A stretch of 64,000 nt of DNA from Pelobacter sp. UBA6812 (GCA_002452265.1 DKEW01000028.1:1-64000); one strand, 5' to 3'; counted from the stretch's first letter, positions 17,901 to 27,210 are shown. Notes: a model not told the origin generated them from the sequence alone. A program made the numbers and translations.

Positions 17901-19229
17901 ATGGCCGTTGAACAAGTCACTGTTCCCGATTTTGGTGATTTCGATGAGATCACTGTGGTCGAGGTGTATGTTGCCCCCGGCGATACCATTGCACAGGAAG
18001 ATTCGCTGATCGCCCTGGAAAGTGATAAAGCGGTGATGGATATCCCTTCGCCCTTCGCCGGCGTTGTCAAACAAGTAAGTGTCAAGCAAAACGACCAGGT
18101 GAAGACGGGTGATCTGATCCTTACGCTCGAGGTCGCCGCGCAGCCCGAAGAAGAGGGGGAGCCCGAAGAAGAGGAAGAGGTTGAGATAGAGGACGAAGTC
18201 AAAGAAAAACCGGCCGCTTCGCAGCAGCCGGCCGAAAAGCAGGGTGTCGGCAAGGAGATGAAAGCGGAGGCCAAAGAGTCCTCAGAAGCGATATCGCAAC
18301 CGGATGAGACGGAACCTCCGATCAATCGTCAGGCACCCGGAGGGGAATTTCATGCAACCCCTTCAGTACGGGCTTATGCGCGAGAACTCGGTGTGGAGTT
18401 GTCCCGGGTCGAGGGCAGCGGCCCGAAAGGTCGCATCCTCAAGGAGGACGTGCAGGCACTGGTAAAGCAGACCATGCAGGGCAACGCGGCTTACGCCCTA
18501 CCAAAAATCCCGCCTGAGGATTTTGCCAAATACGGGGAAATCGAGGTTCTGTCCCTGAGTCGCATGAAAAAGCTTACCGGTGCCCGGCTGCAGAAAAGCT
18601 GGATGGCCGTTCCCCAGGTGACCCATTTCGATGAGGCCGAGGTCACCGACCTGGAAGCATTTCGCCAACAACTGAATACAGAGGTGGAGCAGGATGCGAT
18701 GCATTTCAGCCCGCTGATGTTTATCATTAAAGCGCTGGTGGCTACCCTCAGAGAATTCCCCCTGTTTAACAGTTCGTTGGGCGCGGATGGGGAAACGGTG
18801 ATCCTCAAGCATTTCTACCATATCGGCATCGCCGTAGACACACCGCAGGGGTTGGTTGTGCCGGTGATCAAAAACGCCGATACCAAGGGCATGGCGGATA
18901 TCGCCAGGGAGTTGAAAAGGCTCAGCAGCGCGGCGCGAGACGGCAAGTTGGGGTTCGACGATCTGCAGGGGGCCTCGTTCACCATCTCCAGTCTCGGCGG
19001 CATCGGTGGCCTCGGTTTTACCCCCATTGTCAATGCGCCGCAGGTCGCTATCCTCGGGCTGGCAAGGTATCAACGAAAGCCAGTGTGGAACGGCGAGACC
19101 TTTCAACCGCGCCTGATGTTGCCGTTTTCCCTGTCTTACGATCACCGGGTCATCGACGGAGCGGAGGCGGCCCGGTTCTGCCGGGCTTTAAGCCGGGATA
19201 TCGAGGACTTGCGGCGGGCGCTGCTATGA
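17901..19229 (+). CDS. aceF: Dihydrolipoamide acetyltransferase (PDH E2)
   Basis: The 442-residue E2 core protein transfers acetyl groups from lipoyl to CoA. Domains in order: one lipoyl domain with the modified lysine in ESDKAVMDIP (~residue 40); a long acidic linker (residues ~80-145) very rich in Glu; the peripheral subunit-binding domain (PSVRAYARELGVELSRVEG, ~155-190); and the catalytic domain ending in DHRVIDGAEAARF. The single lipoyl domain contrasts with three in E. coli AceF. GCAAAGGAG precedes the ATG. Confidence 0.94.
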   Translation: MAVEQVTVPDFGDFDEITVVEVYVAPGDTIAQEDSLIALESDKAVMDIPSPFAGVVKQVSVKQNDQVKTGDLILTLEVAAQPEEEGEPEEEEEVEIEDEVKEKPAASQQPAEKQGVGKEMKAEAKESSEAISQPDETEPPINRQAPGGEFHATPSVRAYARELGVELSRVEGSGPKGRILKEDVQALVKQTMQGNAAYALPKIPPEDFAKYGEIEVLSLSRMKKLTGARLQKSWMAVPQVTHFDEAEVTDLEAFRQQLNTEVEQDAMHFSPLMFIIKALVATLREFPLFNSSLGADGETVILKHFYHIGIAVDTPQGLVVPVIKNADTKGMADIARELKRLSSAARDGKLGFDDLQGASFTISSLGGIGGLGFTPIVNAPQVAILGLARYQRKPVWNGETFQPRLMLPFSLSYDHRVIDGAEAARFCRALSRDIEDLRRALL

Positions 19230-19280
19230 TGAGCCTGTTTAACTCCTTGGCTCAAGTTGATGACCCGTTAAGATGATATC

Positions 19281-19309
19281 TTTCACCGCAGATCACAGAG
19301 GACACGGAG
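19281..19309 (-). repeat. Interspersed CACCGCAGA...CACAGAG-type repeat copy
   Basis: The short stretch between aceF and lpd (CACCGCAGATCACAGAGG then ACACGGAG) belongs to a degenerate CTCTGTG/CTCCGTG-rich family common in intergenic regions of many bacteria. A related copy in the opposite sense, CTTCGTGCTCTTCG with CCTTCGTGGT, lies at 41841-41874. Confidence 0.45.
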
Positions 19310-19316
19310 CCAAACC

Positions 19317-20726
19317 ATGCCTGAAAAACTGGAATATGACCTTGTCGTGTTAGGTGGCGGCCCCGGCGGTTACACGGCTGCTTTTCGGGCCGCCGACCTT
19401 GGACTTTCCGTCTGCCTGATCGATGAGCGTCCCGGCTTGGGTGGGGTCTGCCTGCATGTCGGCTGCATCCCCTCCAAGACCTTGCTTCATGCGGCGTCGG
19501 TGCTGGAAGAGTCTGAACTGGCGGGCGCTTTCGGTTTGACCTTCAGCAGGCCCAAGATCGACATGGAAATTCTGCGGAGCAAAAAAGACCATATCGTTAA
19601 GCAACTGGCCGAAGGCCTGGATAAACTGTGCAAGGCTCGCAAAGTAACCCGTTTTACCGGACGGGGTACGTTTCAACGGTCTGATACCCTGCGTGTCATC
19701 GGGCAGGATGTCGAAAATGAAATCACCTTTAAACATGCCATTATCGCCACCGGCTCTCACTCGATACCTCTACCGAATGCGCCTGACGACTCTCGCATCT
19801 GGGATTCCAGCGATGCACTGGCGTTGTCCTTCATACCGCAGCGGCTGCTGATCATTGGCGGTGGCATCATCGGACTGGAGATGGCCCAGATCTATAACGC
19901 TCTTGGGTCCGAAATAACCCTGGTGGAGATGCGGGATCAGTTTATTCCCCAAGCCGATAAGGATCTGGTTCAGCCGTTACTGCAAAAACTTAAACAACAA
20001 TACAAGATCAAAACAGAGACTCGAGTAATGGATCTTGTTGCAAAGGACAGCGGTATTAAAGTCGATCTGGCAGGTAGCCATGGCGACGAGACCGGTGAAT
20101 ACGATGCCGTGCTGGTGGCTATCGGGCGCCGTCCAAACACCAAAGAGATCGGCCTTGATGCCGCCGGGCTGGATGTCGACCAGCACGGTTTTCTCAAGGT
20201 CAATGAGCGCCAGCAGACTACTGTGGCCCATATTTATGCCATCGGTGATGTCGTGGGAGAGCCGATGCTGGCGCATAAAGCGACGCATCAGGGCAAGGTG
20301 GCGGCCGAGGTTATTGCCGGGCGCAAGGCAGCCTTTACCCCCATGACCATACCGTCGGTGGCATACACCTCTCCGGAGATCGCCTGGATGGGTATCACGG
20401 AAAAGCAGGCTGCAGAACAGAGCATCGACTACCGCAAAGGCACCTTCCCCTGGCATGCAAGCGGCCGCGCCCTGTGTGAGGGGCACACTCAAGGGATCAG
20501 CAAGTCATTGTTCGACCGCACCACCGGTCGCATTATCGGGGCCGGCGTCAGCGGCAGGCATGCTGGTGAACTTATCCACGAGGCGGTGTTAGCTATGGAG
20601 ATGGGAGCCGATGCCGAGGATATCAGCCGAACCATCCACGCTCATCCCACCCTTTCAGAGACTTTGGCCCTTGCTGCAGAAATGGTTCACGGTTCCATAA
20701 CCGATACCTTGCCACCAAAAAAGTGA
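19317..20726 (+). CDS. lpd: Dihydrolipoamide dehydrogenase (E3)
   Basis: The 469-residue flavoprotein reoxidises dihydrolipoyl groups of E2 with NAD+. Visible are the FAD-binding GGGPGGYTAAFRA, the redox-active disulfide in GGVCLHVGCIPSKTLLHA, the NAD-binding GGGIIGLEMAQIYNALG, the second FAD motif YAIGDVVGEPMLAHKA, and the C-terminal active-site HAHPTLSE. Length is typical. It lies 87 bases after aceF, a gap that holds a short interspersed repeat, so it is probably still in the PDH operon. Confidence 0.96.
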   Translation: MPEKLEYDLVVLGGGPGGYTAAFRAADLGLSVCLIDERPGLGGVCLHVGCIPSKTLLHAASVLEESELAGAFGLTFSRPKIDMEILRSKKDHIVKQLAEGLDKLCKARKVTRFTGRGTFQRSDTLRVIGQDVENEITFKHAIIATGSHSIPLPNAPDDSRIWDSSDALALSFIPQRLLIIGGGIIGLEMAQIYNALGSEITLVEMRDQFIPQADKDLVQPLLQKLKQQYKIKTETRVMDLVAKDSGIKVDLAGSHGDETGEYDAVLVAIGRRPNTKEIGLDAAGLDVDQHGFLKVNERQQTTVAHIYAIGDVVGEPMLAHKATHQGKVAAEVIAGRKAAFTPMTIPSVAYTSPEIAWMGITEKQAAEQSIDYRKGTFPWHASGRALCEGHTQGISKSLFDRTTGRIIGAGVSGRHAGELIHEAVLAMEMGADAEDISRTIHAHPTLSETLALAAEMVHGSITDTLPPKK

Positions 20727-20917
20727 GTTGGATTTTTCACGCATCCATTATGTCTTGTTTTACTTGGCAGAACGCTATTCTGTAAGTATAATTGCGTCGA
20801 GATAACGCATTGAGCCGGTATTTTGCTTGCTCCCGCAACGATGCGGTATCCCTGAAAACCCTGAGAAGCATCATTCCCTTTGAATTTTAATTCAGTCACA
20901 GTTCACCGGCAGTTATC

Positions 20918-22642
20918 ATGAATTTTTTCCCCATCCTGACAGCTTTAACCTGCATCTTCCTCGGTGCCCTGGTAGGTGGGCGTCTTGCCGCTCTGTGTCA
21001 TGTGCCTAGGGTGACCGGCTATCTGCTGGCCGGCATGTTATTGAGCCCGTCCCTGGCTCATTTACTCGGTGTGCACCCGTTATTATTGCCCGAGGCCCTG
21101 CATACCCTGGACTTGCTGACCCAGGTGGCTCTGGGGATGATCCTCCTCAGTATCGGCGGTCAGTTGCTCCCCGAAAACCTGCGTCGCTGGCGACATCGAA
21201 TCTTATTTTTTTCTCTGGCCGAAACCAGTCTGACGCTTTTTCTGGTAGGTGTCCTGGCCTTTGTGGTGAATTATTTCTATCTGCATTTTTCGGCCCCGGG
21301 ATTGTCGGTGGGGATGACCAGTCTCTACCTGATGGTGTTTTTCGGTATCATCAGCATGGCGACGGCACCTGCCGTAACTCTGATGGTGATGCGGGAGTGT
21401 GAGTCGGAGGGGCCGCTCACTCAAGCGATTCTGACTCTGGTGGGCCTCAACAACATCCTGGCTTTATTCGGTTTCGTGCTGGTTACCCACTGGCTGGTGA
21501 ACCCGGCCGAGGGGGTGGTGGCCTTACTGGGGCAAGTTCTCAGTCCGGTATTGGCCGGCGTTGTGGTCGGTCTTATTTTCGCAATATGGGCCGAGCGCCT
21601 GGATAAAAACAATGAATTCAAGCTGCTGATGCTTGGCAGCGTAATTCTTGTGAGCGTTTTGTGCCGCCTTTTGCAATGCGAGCCGCTGCTGGCGCATCTG
21701 GCGCTGGGAGCCAGCTTGGCCAATGGTTCGCCGCGCTGGCATCGGCTGGCGTCGGCCCTGAAGGAAATCGACTATCCGATTTATGTGGCCTTTTTTGTGC
21801 TGGCAGGGGCCAATCTGCACTTTGAGACTCTGGCGCATATCGGCCTGTTGGGTATTGGCTATGTGGTCGCACGTATGCTCGGCAAAGGGGGCGGAGCCTG
21901 GCTGGGAGCCAAGTTGGGCCGCTTTGGTGAGAGTATGCGACGCTACTCGGGGATGACCCTGCTGGCGCAGGGAGCGGTGGCCATCGGCATGGCCGGCAGC
22001 CTGGCTCGACAGTGGCCCGTCGGCGGTGCGATGGTCGAAACCGTGGTGCTTGGCGCGGTGATTGTGTTCGAATTGATCGGTCCGTTGGCTCTGCGTCAAG
22101 GCCTGGTATGGGCTGGCGAAGTACCGATTTTGTCTTTATTGGAAAAACGCGCCCCGGAAGGGGCTTTTGAAGGGTTGCATCATGTGGTGCAGCACTTCCG
22201 TTCATCCCTTGGGATCCCCGCCGGACATCGTCTCAAAGATCCCGGGGATATCCTGGTGCGGCACGTGATGCGTCGTAATGTTGAAACCCTGCGCGATAAT
22301 ACGCCGTTCAGCGAGTTGCTGCGCTTGATCGCCCATAGCCGTTACGACCGGTTTCCGGTCGTCAACGACCAGGACCACTTCGTAGGCATGATCGACTATT
22401 CGGAAATCCGCAACCTGCTGTTTGAACCGTCGCTGGCGCAGTTGATCGTGGCCAACGACCTGGTTCACACGGCCCGGGCCCAACTGTACCCTGATCAGTC
22501 ACTGCGTGAAGCTCTGGAGGTGGTGCAGCAGCATCCCGATATCAGCTACTTTCCGGTGGTCGATCCCGACCTTGGTTCCTCCCTGCTTGGTATTTTAAAT
22601 CAGAACGATCTGTTGGCCGCGTTCCGCAGACAGTCGAAATAG
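20918..22642 (+). CDS. CPA2-type cation/proton antiporter with CBS pair
   Basis: The 574-residue protein has about twelve membrane helices (residues 1-400) of the Kef/CPA2 monovalent cation:proton antiporter fold, with the N-terminal pattern VPRVTGYLLAGMLLSPS and GDKM-like glycine-rich turns. The C-terminus (~residues 440-565) carries two CBS motifs (VRHVMRRNVETLRDNTPFSELL and VHTARAQLYPDQSLREAL) that commonly bind adenine nucleotides and could gate it. No TrkA-N domain is present. No RBS of quality is visible before the ATG. Likely exchanged ion: Na+ or K+, not determined by sequence. Confidence 0.82.
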   Translation: MNFFPILTALTCIFLGALVGGRLAALCHVPRVTGYLLAGMLLSPSLAHLLGVHPLLLPEALHTLDLLTQVALGMILLSIGGQLLPENLRRWRHRILFFSLAETSLTLFLVGVLAFVVNYFYLHFSAPGLSVGMTSLYLMVFFGIISMATAPAVTLMVMRECESEGPLTQAILTLVGLNNILALFGFVLVTHWLVNPAEGVVALLGQVLSPVLAGVVVGLIFAIWAERLDKNNEFKLLMLGSVILVSVLCRLLQCEPLLAHLALGASLANGSPRWHRLASALKEIDYPIYVAFFVLAGANLHFETLAHIGLLGIGYVVARMLGKGGGAWLGAKLGRFGESMRRYSGMTLLAQGAVAIGMAGSLARQWPVGGAMVETVVLGAVIVFELIGPLALRQGLVWAGEVPILSLLEKRAPEGAFEGLHHVVQHFRSSLGIPAGHRLKDPGDILVRHVMRRNVETLRDNTPFSELLRLIAHSRYDRFPVVNDQDHFVGMIDYSEIRNLLFEPSLAQLIVANDLVHTARAQLYPDQSLREALEVVQQHPDISYFPVVDPDLGSSLLGILNQNDLLAAFRRQSK

Positions 22643-23053
22643 CTAAGACTTTTCCGCCCTGCCGAGTATTGTCGATATTGTTTTCAAGCAATTCCAGTTA
22701 AAAAGTACCTTCCCAAAAATCATCGCTTGATCCAATGGACGAGAGTTTTTGCATACGTGGTCGCTTGATGAGGATCGTCTCGGGATTCTCAAAAACTTTA
22801 TTGACATTATAATATCGCGATGACAATATTATGCCCACAGCAGGGCTGCTTCCGCCACAGACGCCGGTAACTTCCCATCTCGGGCTATGACAGCCCACAG
22901 AGTAAATTCCCATACATAGAAAAATCCATTTGTTGTTCCTCGATAATTACGTTGCAAATGATGGTCTTTGATCAGCCGATCGTCTTGGTTGTTGAGTCCC
23001 ATTCTCGATAACGGCGTAGAGGCTCATACTCTGGAAAACAGGAGGGGGGGGAG
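22643..23053. promoter_or_regulatory. Leader of first TonB receptor, with palindrome
   Basis: This ~410-base region upstream of the first receptor contains TTGACA at 22801, overlapping an inverted repeat ATAATAT-N10-ATATTAT at 22809-22832, a likely promoter/operator. A GGGCT-atgac-AGCCC hairpin lies at 22882-22896. A 71-codon minus-strand frame (22913-22698) exists but has no supporting homology I recognise. No cobalamin riboswitch boxes are visible although the receptor is BtuB-like. Confidence 0.45.
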
Positions 23054-24922
23054 ATGAAAAGCGGAAATGTGGTGTTGCGTCTATTTGCCATAATAGTGGC
23101 CTTTTCTTTCAGTCAAGGCACGTCCCTGGCCTCGGAGGATACCGTTATGTTGCCGCCGGTGGTTGTGACACCGACCATGGTTGAAAAGAACCTGGATCAG
23201 GTTCCGGGAGCAGTACAGGTCATCGATAGCGAAGAAATCGCCGCCCTTGGTGCAGAAACGGTTGCCGATGCCTTGTTGTACGCCACGGGTGTGATGATAA
23301 CCATTGGCGAAGGGCGCAACCTCGGCACTTCCATTCGGGGATTGGGGCGCAATCATACCCTGGTGTTGCTGGATGGTCGGCGTCTGGCAGGGAGTTTCAA
23401 GTCGCAGATGGATGTCGGCCAATTGCCGGTGCTGATGGTTGAACGTATCGAGATCGTGCGCGGGCCGGTTTCGGCGCTGTATGGCAGCGATGCCATCGGT
23501 GGGGTGGTGAATATTATCACACGGGATCCCGCAAAAAACCTTCAAGGCGCCATCGATATTCGGGGAGGTGTCGGGCCTTCTGCTGAGCAAAGCGTGCAGG
23601 GGCGTATCGGCGGCGGTTACGGTCCGCTGCGTACCAACCTGGGGGTCAGTCGCACGATCAAGGACCAATGGGATGGCGACGGAGAGCTGGCGGAAGACAT
23701 CGATCAAACGGCCCTCAACAGCACCTTGGGGCGTCTCGCCCTGGATCTGAACGACGCTCAAAGTCTAACGCTAGGCGGAGAATATGGCCATCTTTCGCGT
23801 AACGGGGGACGTTTTTACCAAAAGCTGGCCCGTCGTTTTGAAGCCGATGACCGCCGCTGGAGCGGCTTCGCCCAATACGATCTGCAAACGGACGGGGTAT
23901 TGTCCGGCATGCTGCGTGGTTATGTCAGTCAATACAAACGTACGGGATCCTACGATCCGGCGTATGAAGTGGATGTCGAGCGGCGCCGATTGATGCAGGT
24001 CGAGTTGCGTGGCAACTATGCGGTTAACGATGACCTGCTGTTGACCGTTGGTGGAGAGTTTCGCGAAGACAACCTTAAAGCCGGCGGTCTGGATGGCGAC
24101 GACAAGAGTGTCTATAACGAGGCGGTTTTCCTGCAGGCCGACTGGCAGCTGGGCAGATATTTCAATCTGGTGGCCGGGGGTCGTTACGATCATCACGAAG
24201 ATTTCGGATCGCGCCTGACGCCGCGTGTCTCTTTGAGTTGTTTTATTCCTTATGGACGTGTCTGGGTAGGATACGGACAGGGCTTCCGCGCGCCGACTCT
24301 CAACGAGCTGTACGTGACCTCGCTCCTCAAGCAGGGAAAGGAGATCTACCAGGGCAATGCCGATCTGGGCGCCGAGACCTCCGAAAGTTACGAGGCCGGC
24401 ATGTCTTTGCGCTGGGGACGTTTATGGGGGCAGTTAACGCTGTATCGCAATGAATTGAAAAATCTGATCACCGCACAATATATTTCTCAGAGCGGCAGCA
24501 AAAAAACGTATGAATACCACAACATCGACAAGGTGGTGACCCAGGGCACAGAACTGGAAGCGGGCATCGGCCTGTCGGGCAACCTGTCCCTGTCGGGGCA
24601 GGTTATCTGGCAGGATACGAAAAATCTTACCACCGATATGGATCTGGCCAATGAACCCCGTTGGAAGGGTGGGCTCAATCTGGCGTGGTACAAGTCGGAT
24701 TGGGATTTAACCGCCCAGCTGCGCTGGCTACATTTTGGGGAATCGAAAGATGATTCGGGCGAGACCCTGGCTGATTACAATACAGTGCATTTTCACCTGG
24801 ACAAAGAGATATTTCGCCGGGTGCGTGTTTATGCCGGTATCGATAATCTGTTCGATAACTATCATGATGACTATACCCAGTCGCCGCGCCAGTTTTACGC
24901 CGGTCTGCAGTGTCAGTTCTGA
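23054..24922 (+). CDS. TonB-dependent outer-membrane receptor (BtuB-like)
   Basis: The 622-residue receptor has a signal peptide (to about residue 26, ending SLA), a TonB-box-like VVVTPTM, and a plug domain with IRGLGRNHTLVLLDGRR and RGPVSALYGSDAIGGVVNIITR. The rest is a 22-strand beta-barrel with a C-terminal aromatic (QCQF). It imports a ligand across the outer membrane using TonB energy. AGGAGG before the ATG is strong. It is followed 10 bases later by a class III binding protein, forming a two-gene unit with no permease of its own. Architecture is closest to BtuB/FepA-type receptors; the ligand is not visible from sequence. Confidence 0.88.
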   Translation: MKSGNVVLRLFAIIVAFSFSQGTSLASEDTVMLPPVVVTPTMVEKNLDQVPGAVQVIDSEEIAALGAETVADALLYATGVMITIGEGRNLGTSIRGLGRNHTLVLLDGRRLAGSFKSQMDVGQLPVLMVERIEIVRGPVSALYGSDAIGGVVNIITRDPAKNLQGAIDIRGGVGPSAEQSVQGRIGGGYGPLRTNLGVSRTIKDQWDGDGELAEDIDQTALNSTLGRLALDLNDAQSLTLGGEYGHLSRNGGRFYQKLARRFEADDRRWSGFAQYDLQTDGVLSGMLRGYVSQYKRTGSYDPAYEVDVERRRLMQVELRGNYAVNDDLLLTVGGEFREDNLKAGGLDGDDKSVYNEAVFLQADWQLGRYFNLVAGGRYDHHEDFGSRLTPRVSLSCFIPYGRVWVGYGQGFRAPTLNELYVTSLLKQGKEIYQGNADLGAETSESYEAGMSLRWGRLWGQLTLYRNELKNLITAQYISQSGSKKTYEYHNIDKVVTQGTELEAGIGLSGNLSLSGQVIWQDTKNLTTDMDLANEPRWKGGLNLAWYKSDWDLTAQLRWLHFGESKDDSGETLADYNTVHFHLDKEIFRRVRVYAGIDNLFDNYHDDYTQSPRQFYAGLQCQF

Positions 24923-24932
24923 GGGGAAGAGT

Positions 24933-25949
24933 ATGAGACGTTATGCTTTGCTTGCTCTGTTAATGGCGTTGTTCGCGCCTGTGGTAGAAGCACGCCAGAT
25001 TACCGACATGGCCGGCCGCCAGGTGGAAGTGCCTGAGCACATCGGGCGGGTCGTTGGTTCCGTATCGCCGGTTACCTGGATGATCTATGCGATTGATCCG
25101 GCGTTGCTGGCGGCGGTTAATTCTGTTCCTTCCGGCGCGGACCAGGAGTACTTGTGCCAGGATCTCAAAAACCTGCCGGTGATCGGCGGGTTTGGCGCCA
25201 CGCGTGGGGGACATCAGGAAGCGCTATTGGCCCTGCATCCCGATGTGGTGGTGTTTTGGGGCTGGGGCCAGGCGGCAGCTAATCGCCGTCAGGCACAACA
25301 GTTGGAAGCTTTGGGCATCCCGGTGGTTTTCGTGGAACTTGATCGGTTGGAGCAGTATGCAGAAGCGCTGCGTTTTCTTGGTGACTTGTTGAATCGAAGA
25401 GAACGCGCTGAGCAACTGGCAAACTATGGTGATCGGGCGCTGGCCTCCGTGAGAACAGCGACCGCCGATATCCCAGCAGACCAGAGGGTGCGGGTCTATT
25501 ATGCCGAAGGGATGGACGGCCTGTCCACGGAACCGCAGGAGTCCTTCCATGCCGAGTTGATCCCCCTTGCTGGCGGTATCAATGTGCATCAGGGAGGCTT
25601 AAAGCATTATTCCGGGCGTGAGCGGCTCAGCATGGAACAGGTGTTGTTGTACAATCCTCAGGTGGTGTTGGTGCAGGAACGAGCCTTTTTTAACGTGGTT
25701 CAGACCGATGCGCGCTGGCAAAAGGTGCGGGCGATACGTGACGGCAGGGTGTGTCTTATCCCCGACCTGCCCCTTAACTGGTTTGACCGGCCGCCGTCCT
25801 TTATGAGGTTTCTCGGCTTGCAATGGTTGGCGCACCGACTCTATCCACAGAGGTTTCCTCTGGATCTGCGAGCGGAGCCCCGGCGTTTCTATCGGCTGTT
25901 TCTGGGGCTGGAGCTTGGTGATGAACAACTCGAACAAATATGGGATTAA
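24933..25949 (+). CDS. Class III (TroA/BtuF-like) periplasmic binding protein
   Basis: The 338-residue protein has a signal peptide ending VEA and then ITDMAGRQVEVPEHIGRVV, the standard opening of Fe3+-siderophore/cobalamin/molybdate class III binding proteins. Two alpha/beta lobes are joined by a long helix (~residues 155-175), then VRVYYAEGMDGLST, LAGGINVH and WFDRPPSFMRFLG. It is about 55-60% like the second binding protein at 30767 by eye in its C-terminal half. No permease is adjacent, so it may feed the ABC transporter at 31.8-33.7 kb. GAGGGGAAGA precedes the ATG. Confidence 0.85.
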   Translation: MRRYALLALLMALFAPVVEARQITDMAGRQVEVPEHIGRVVGSVSPVTWMIYAIDPALLAAVNSVPSGADQEYLCQDLKNLPVIGGFGATRGGHQEALLALHPDVVVFWGWGQAAANRRQAQQLEALGIPVVFVELDRLEQYAEALRFLGDLLNRRERAEQLANYGDRALASVRTATADIPADQRVRVYYAEGMDGLSTEPQESFHAELIPLAGGINVHQGGLKHYSGRERLSMEQVLLYNPQVVLVQERAFFNVVQTDARWQKVRAIRDGRVCLIPDLPLNWFDRPPSFMRFLGLQWLAHRLYPQRFPLDLRAEPRRFYRLFLGLELGDEQLEQIWD

Positions 25950-26129
25950 AGACCTGGGGTGTGATTTACCAGTCCACTGTCGGCAGGAAATGAGAAGATA
26001 AAAGACCTTGGGCTTGACTCAGGTTTTCTGATTTCAACCTTGGTCATTCCCGATGAAACAATGATTTTTATCGTGCTTTATGCAGTAAAACGGGTGCCTA
26101 AATGAATGTATCTTCCCTGGTGGTTAGGT

Positions 26130-27179
26130 TTACCCAATGTCCCCGGTTTTATGATTGTCGTAACCCGGCAGGCCGGCGAGTTGTTTTTGGTAGGCGGGCG
26201 ATTGAATGACTTCGACCATGGCCTGCACACGGGGATCGTTGCGGGTCGCTTTGTGGAAGCAGAGGTCATAAGGTTCTTTACGCACCGACAGGAAGTCGAG
26301 CCCTTCCTCCTCGCAGACCAGGCGTACGGATACCCCGGCCTGGGCGAAACCGCTGCTAATGGCTTGCGCGACGCCACGATGATCGCGGGCAAGGTATTGC
26401 GGTACCAGCAGCCCCTGGGACAGCTCATCAAGAACCTGGCGTGCTCCGGAGCCCTGTTCCCGGCCGATCCAGCAGAGGTTGGATTGCATTACTGACTCGA
26501 TGGTGTGGTCGCCCAACCCGGGTGCCAACGCCAGGCCTTCTTCCCAATCGGCCACGCGAATCAGGCAGAAATCCTCGCCCAGGATCTTGCCGGCGGCCTT
26601 GCGATTTTCCTCCGGCGTTGCAGCATGCGCCAGATGGATACCCGCCGCATGAATCAGGCCGGCAGCCAGCAACTGCAACGCCATGCGGCTGGAGCGGGGT
26701 AACACCAGCATGCGAAAAGGGGTCTGGCGTGCATACTCGCCGGCCAGCAGACCCACGGCTGGATCGCAGCAGGCCACGACCAGGGTGCGTACAGGGTCCG
26801 CAAAGGGGTGGTCGTGACATTGTCCATCACGCCATACACCGTCGTGAGGGAGTGTTCCTAAAGGACTTGGTTCAACCGGATACAGGAGTTGGCGTGCCCC
26901 GACCATGGCTCGCCAGTAACGGCAGATTTCCTGCGGGGGCGGCCAGGCCCATTGCGCAGAGTCTTGCCCTTGCAGAGCAAAGAGATCTTCGACCCGGCAA
27001 CCGAAGGCCGCCGCCAGCGCCAGTGCTGCAGCGGTTGACGGGATCAGGCGGTCAGACTCTATGGCGCTGATGCCGGTGCGTGAGAGACCAGCCCGATCAG
27101 CCAGTTCCTGCTGTGACCATTCCCGTTCTTCGCGGAACTTACGAACGACATTATACAGGACTAAATTTTCTTTTGACAT
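26130..27179 (-). CDS. XRE-type regulator with periplasmic-binding-protein-like effector domain
   Basis: The 349-residue protein has an N-terminal helix-turn-helix (residues ~8-62, WSQQELADRAGLSRTGISAIE) and a C-terminal PBP-like domain (~95-340) with VACCDPAVGLLAGEY, FRMLVLPRSSRMALQLLAAGLIHAAGIHLA and WIGREQGSGARQVLDEL. This type, without a signal peptide, is known as a regulator of molybdate metabolism in related bacteria, in which the PBP domain is thought to bind the metabolite. It is transcribed away from the methyltransferase and receptor genes, and a perfect palindrome sits just upstream of its start. It probably senses the substrate of the uptake system around it. Confidence 0.8.
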   Translation of the reverse strand: MSKENLVLYNVVRKFREEREWSQQELADRAGLSRTGISAIESDRLIPSTAAALALAAAFGCRVEDLFALQGQDSAQWAWPPPQEICRYWRAMVGARQLLYPVEPSPLGTLPHDGVWRDGQCHDHPFADPVRTLVVACCDPAVGLLAGEYARQTPFRMLVLPRSSRMALQLLAAGLIHAAGIHLAHAATPEENRKAAGKILGEDFCLIRVADWEEGLALAPGLGDHTIESVMQSNLCWIGREQGSGARQVLDELSQGLLVPQYLARDHRGVAQAISSGFAQAGVSVRLVCEEEGLDFLSVRKEPYDLCFHKATRNDPRVQAMVEVIQSPAYQKQLAGLPGYDNHKTGDIG

Positions 27180-27192
27180 GATTATGTATTCT

Positions 27193-27210
27193 ATGACAGA
27201 ATCCTGTCAT
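27193..27210. promoter_or_regulatory. Palindromic putative operator ATGACAG-AATC-CTGTCAT
   Basis: A perfect 7-bp inverted repeat with a 4-base spacer starts 14 bases upstream of the regulator start codon, an ideal place for autoregulation. Half-sites ATGACAG also occur at 27484-27490 and 22887-22893, upstream of other genes of the region, although single 7-mers are expected several times by chance in 64 kb. Confidence 0.55.

Noticed and set aside
22698..22913. 71-codon minus-strand ORF
   Set aside because: No motif, no RBS of note, sits in a promoter region.
22643..23053. Cobalamin riboswitch before the BtuB-like receptor
   Set aside because: No recognisable B12-box sequence; only GCCACAG-like and hairpin fragments were seen on either strand.
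24735..24932. Longer start of the first binding protein
   Set aside because: The extension overlaps the receptor gene; signal peptide and RBS place the start at 24933.
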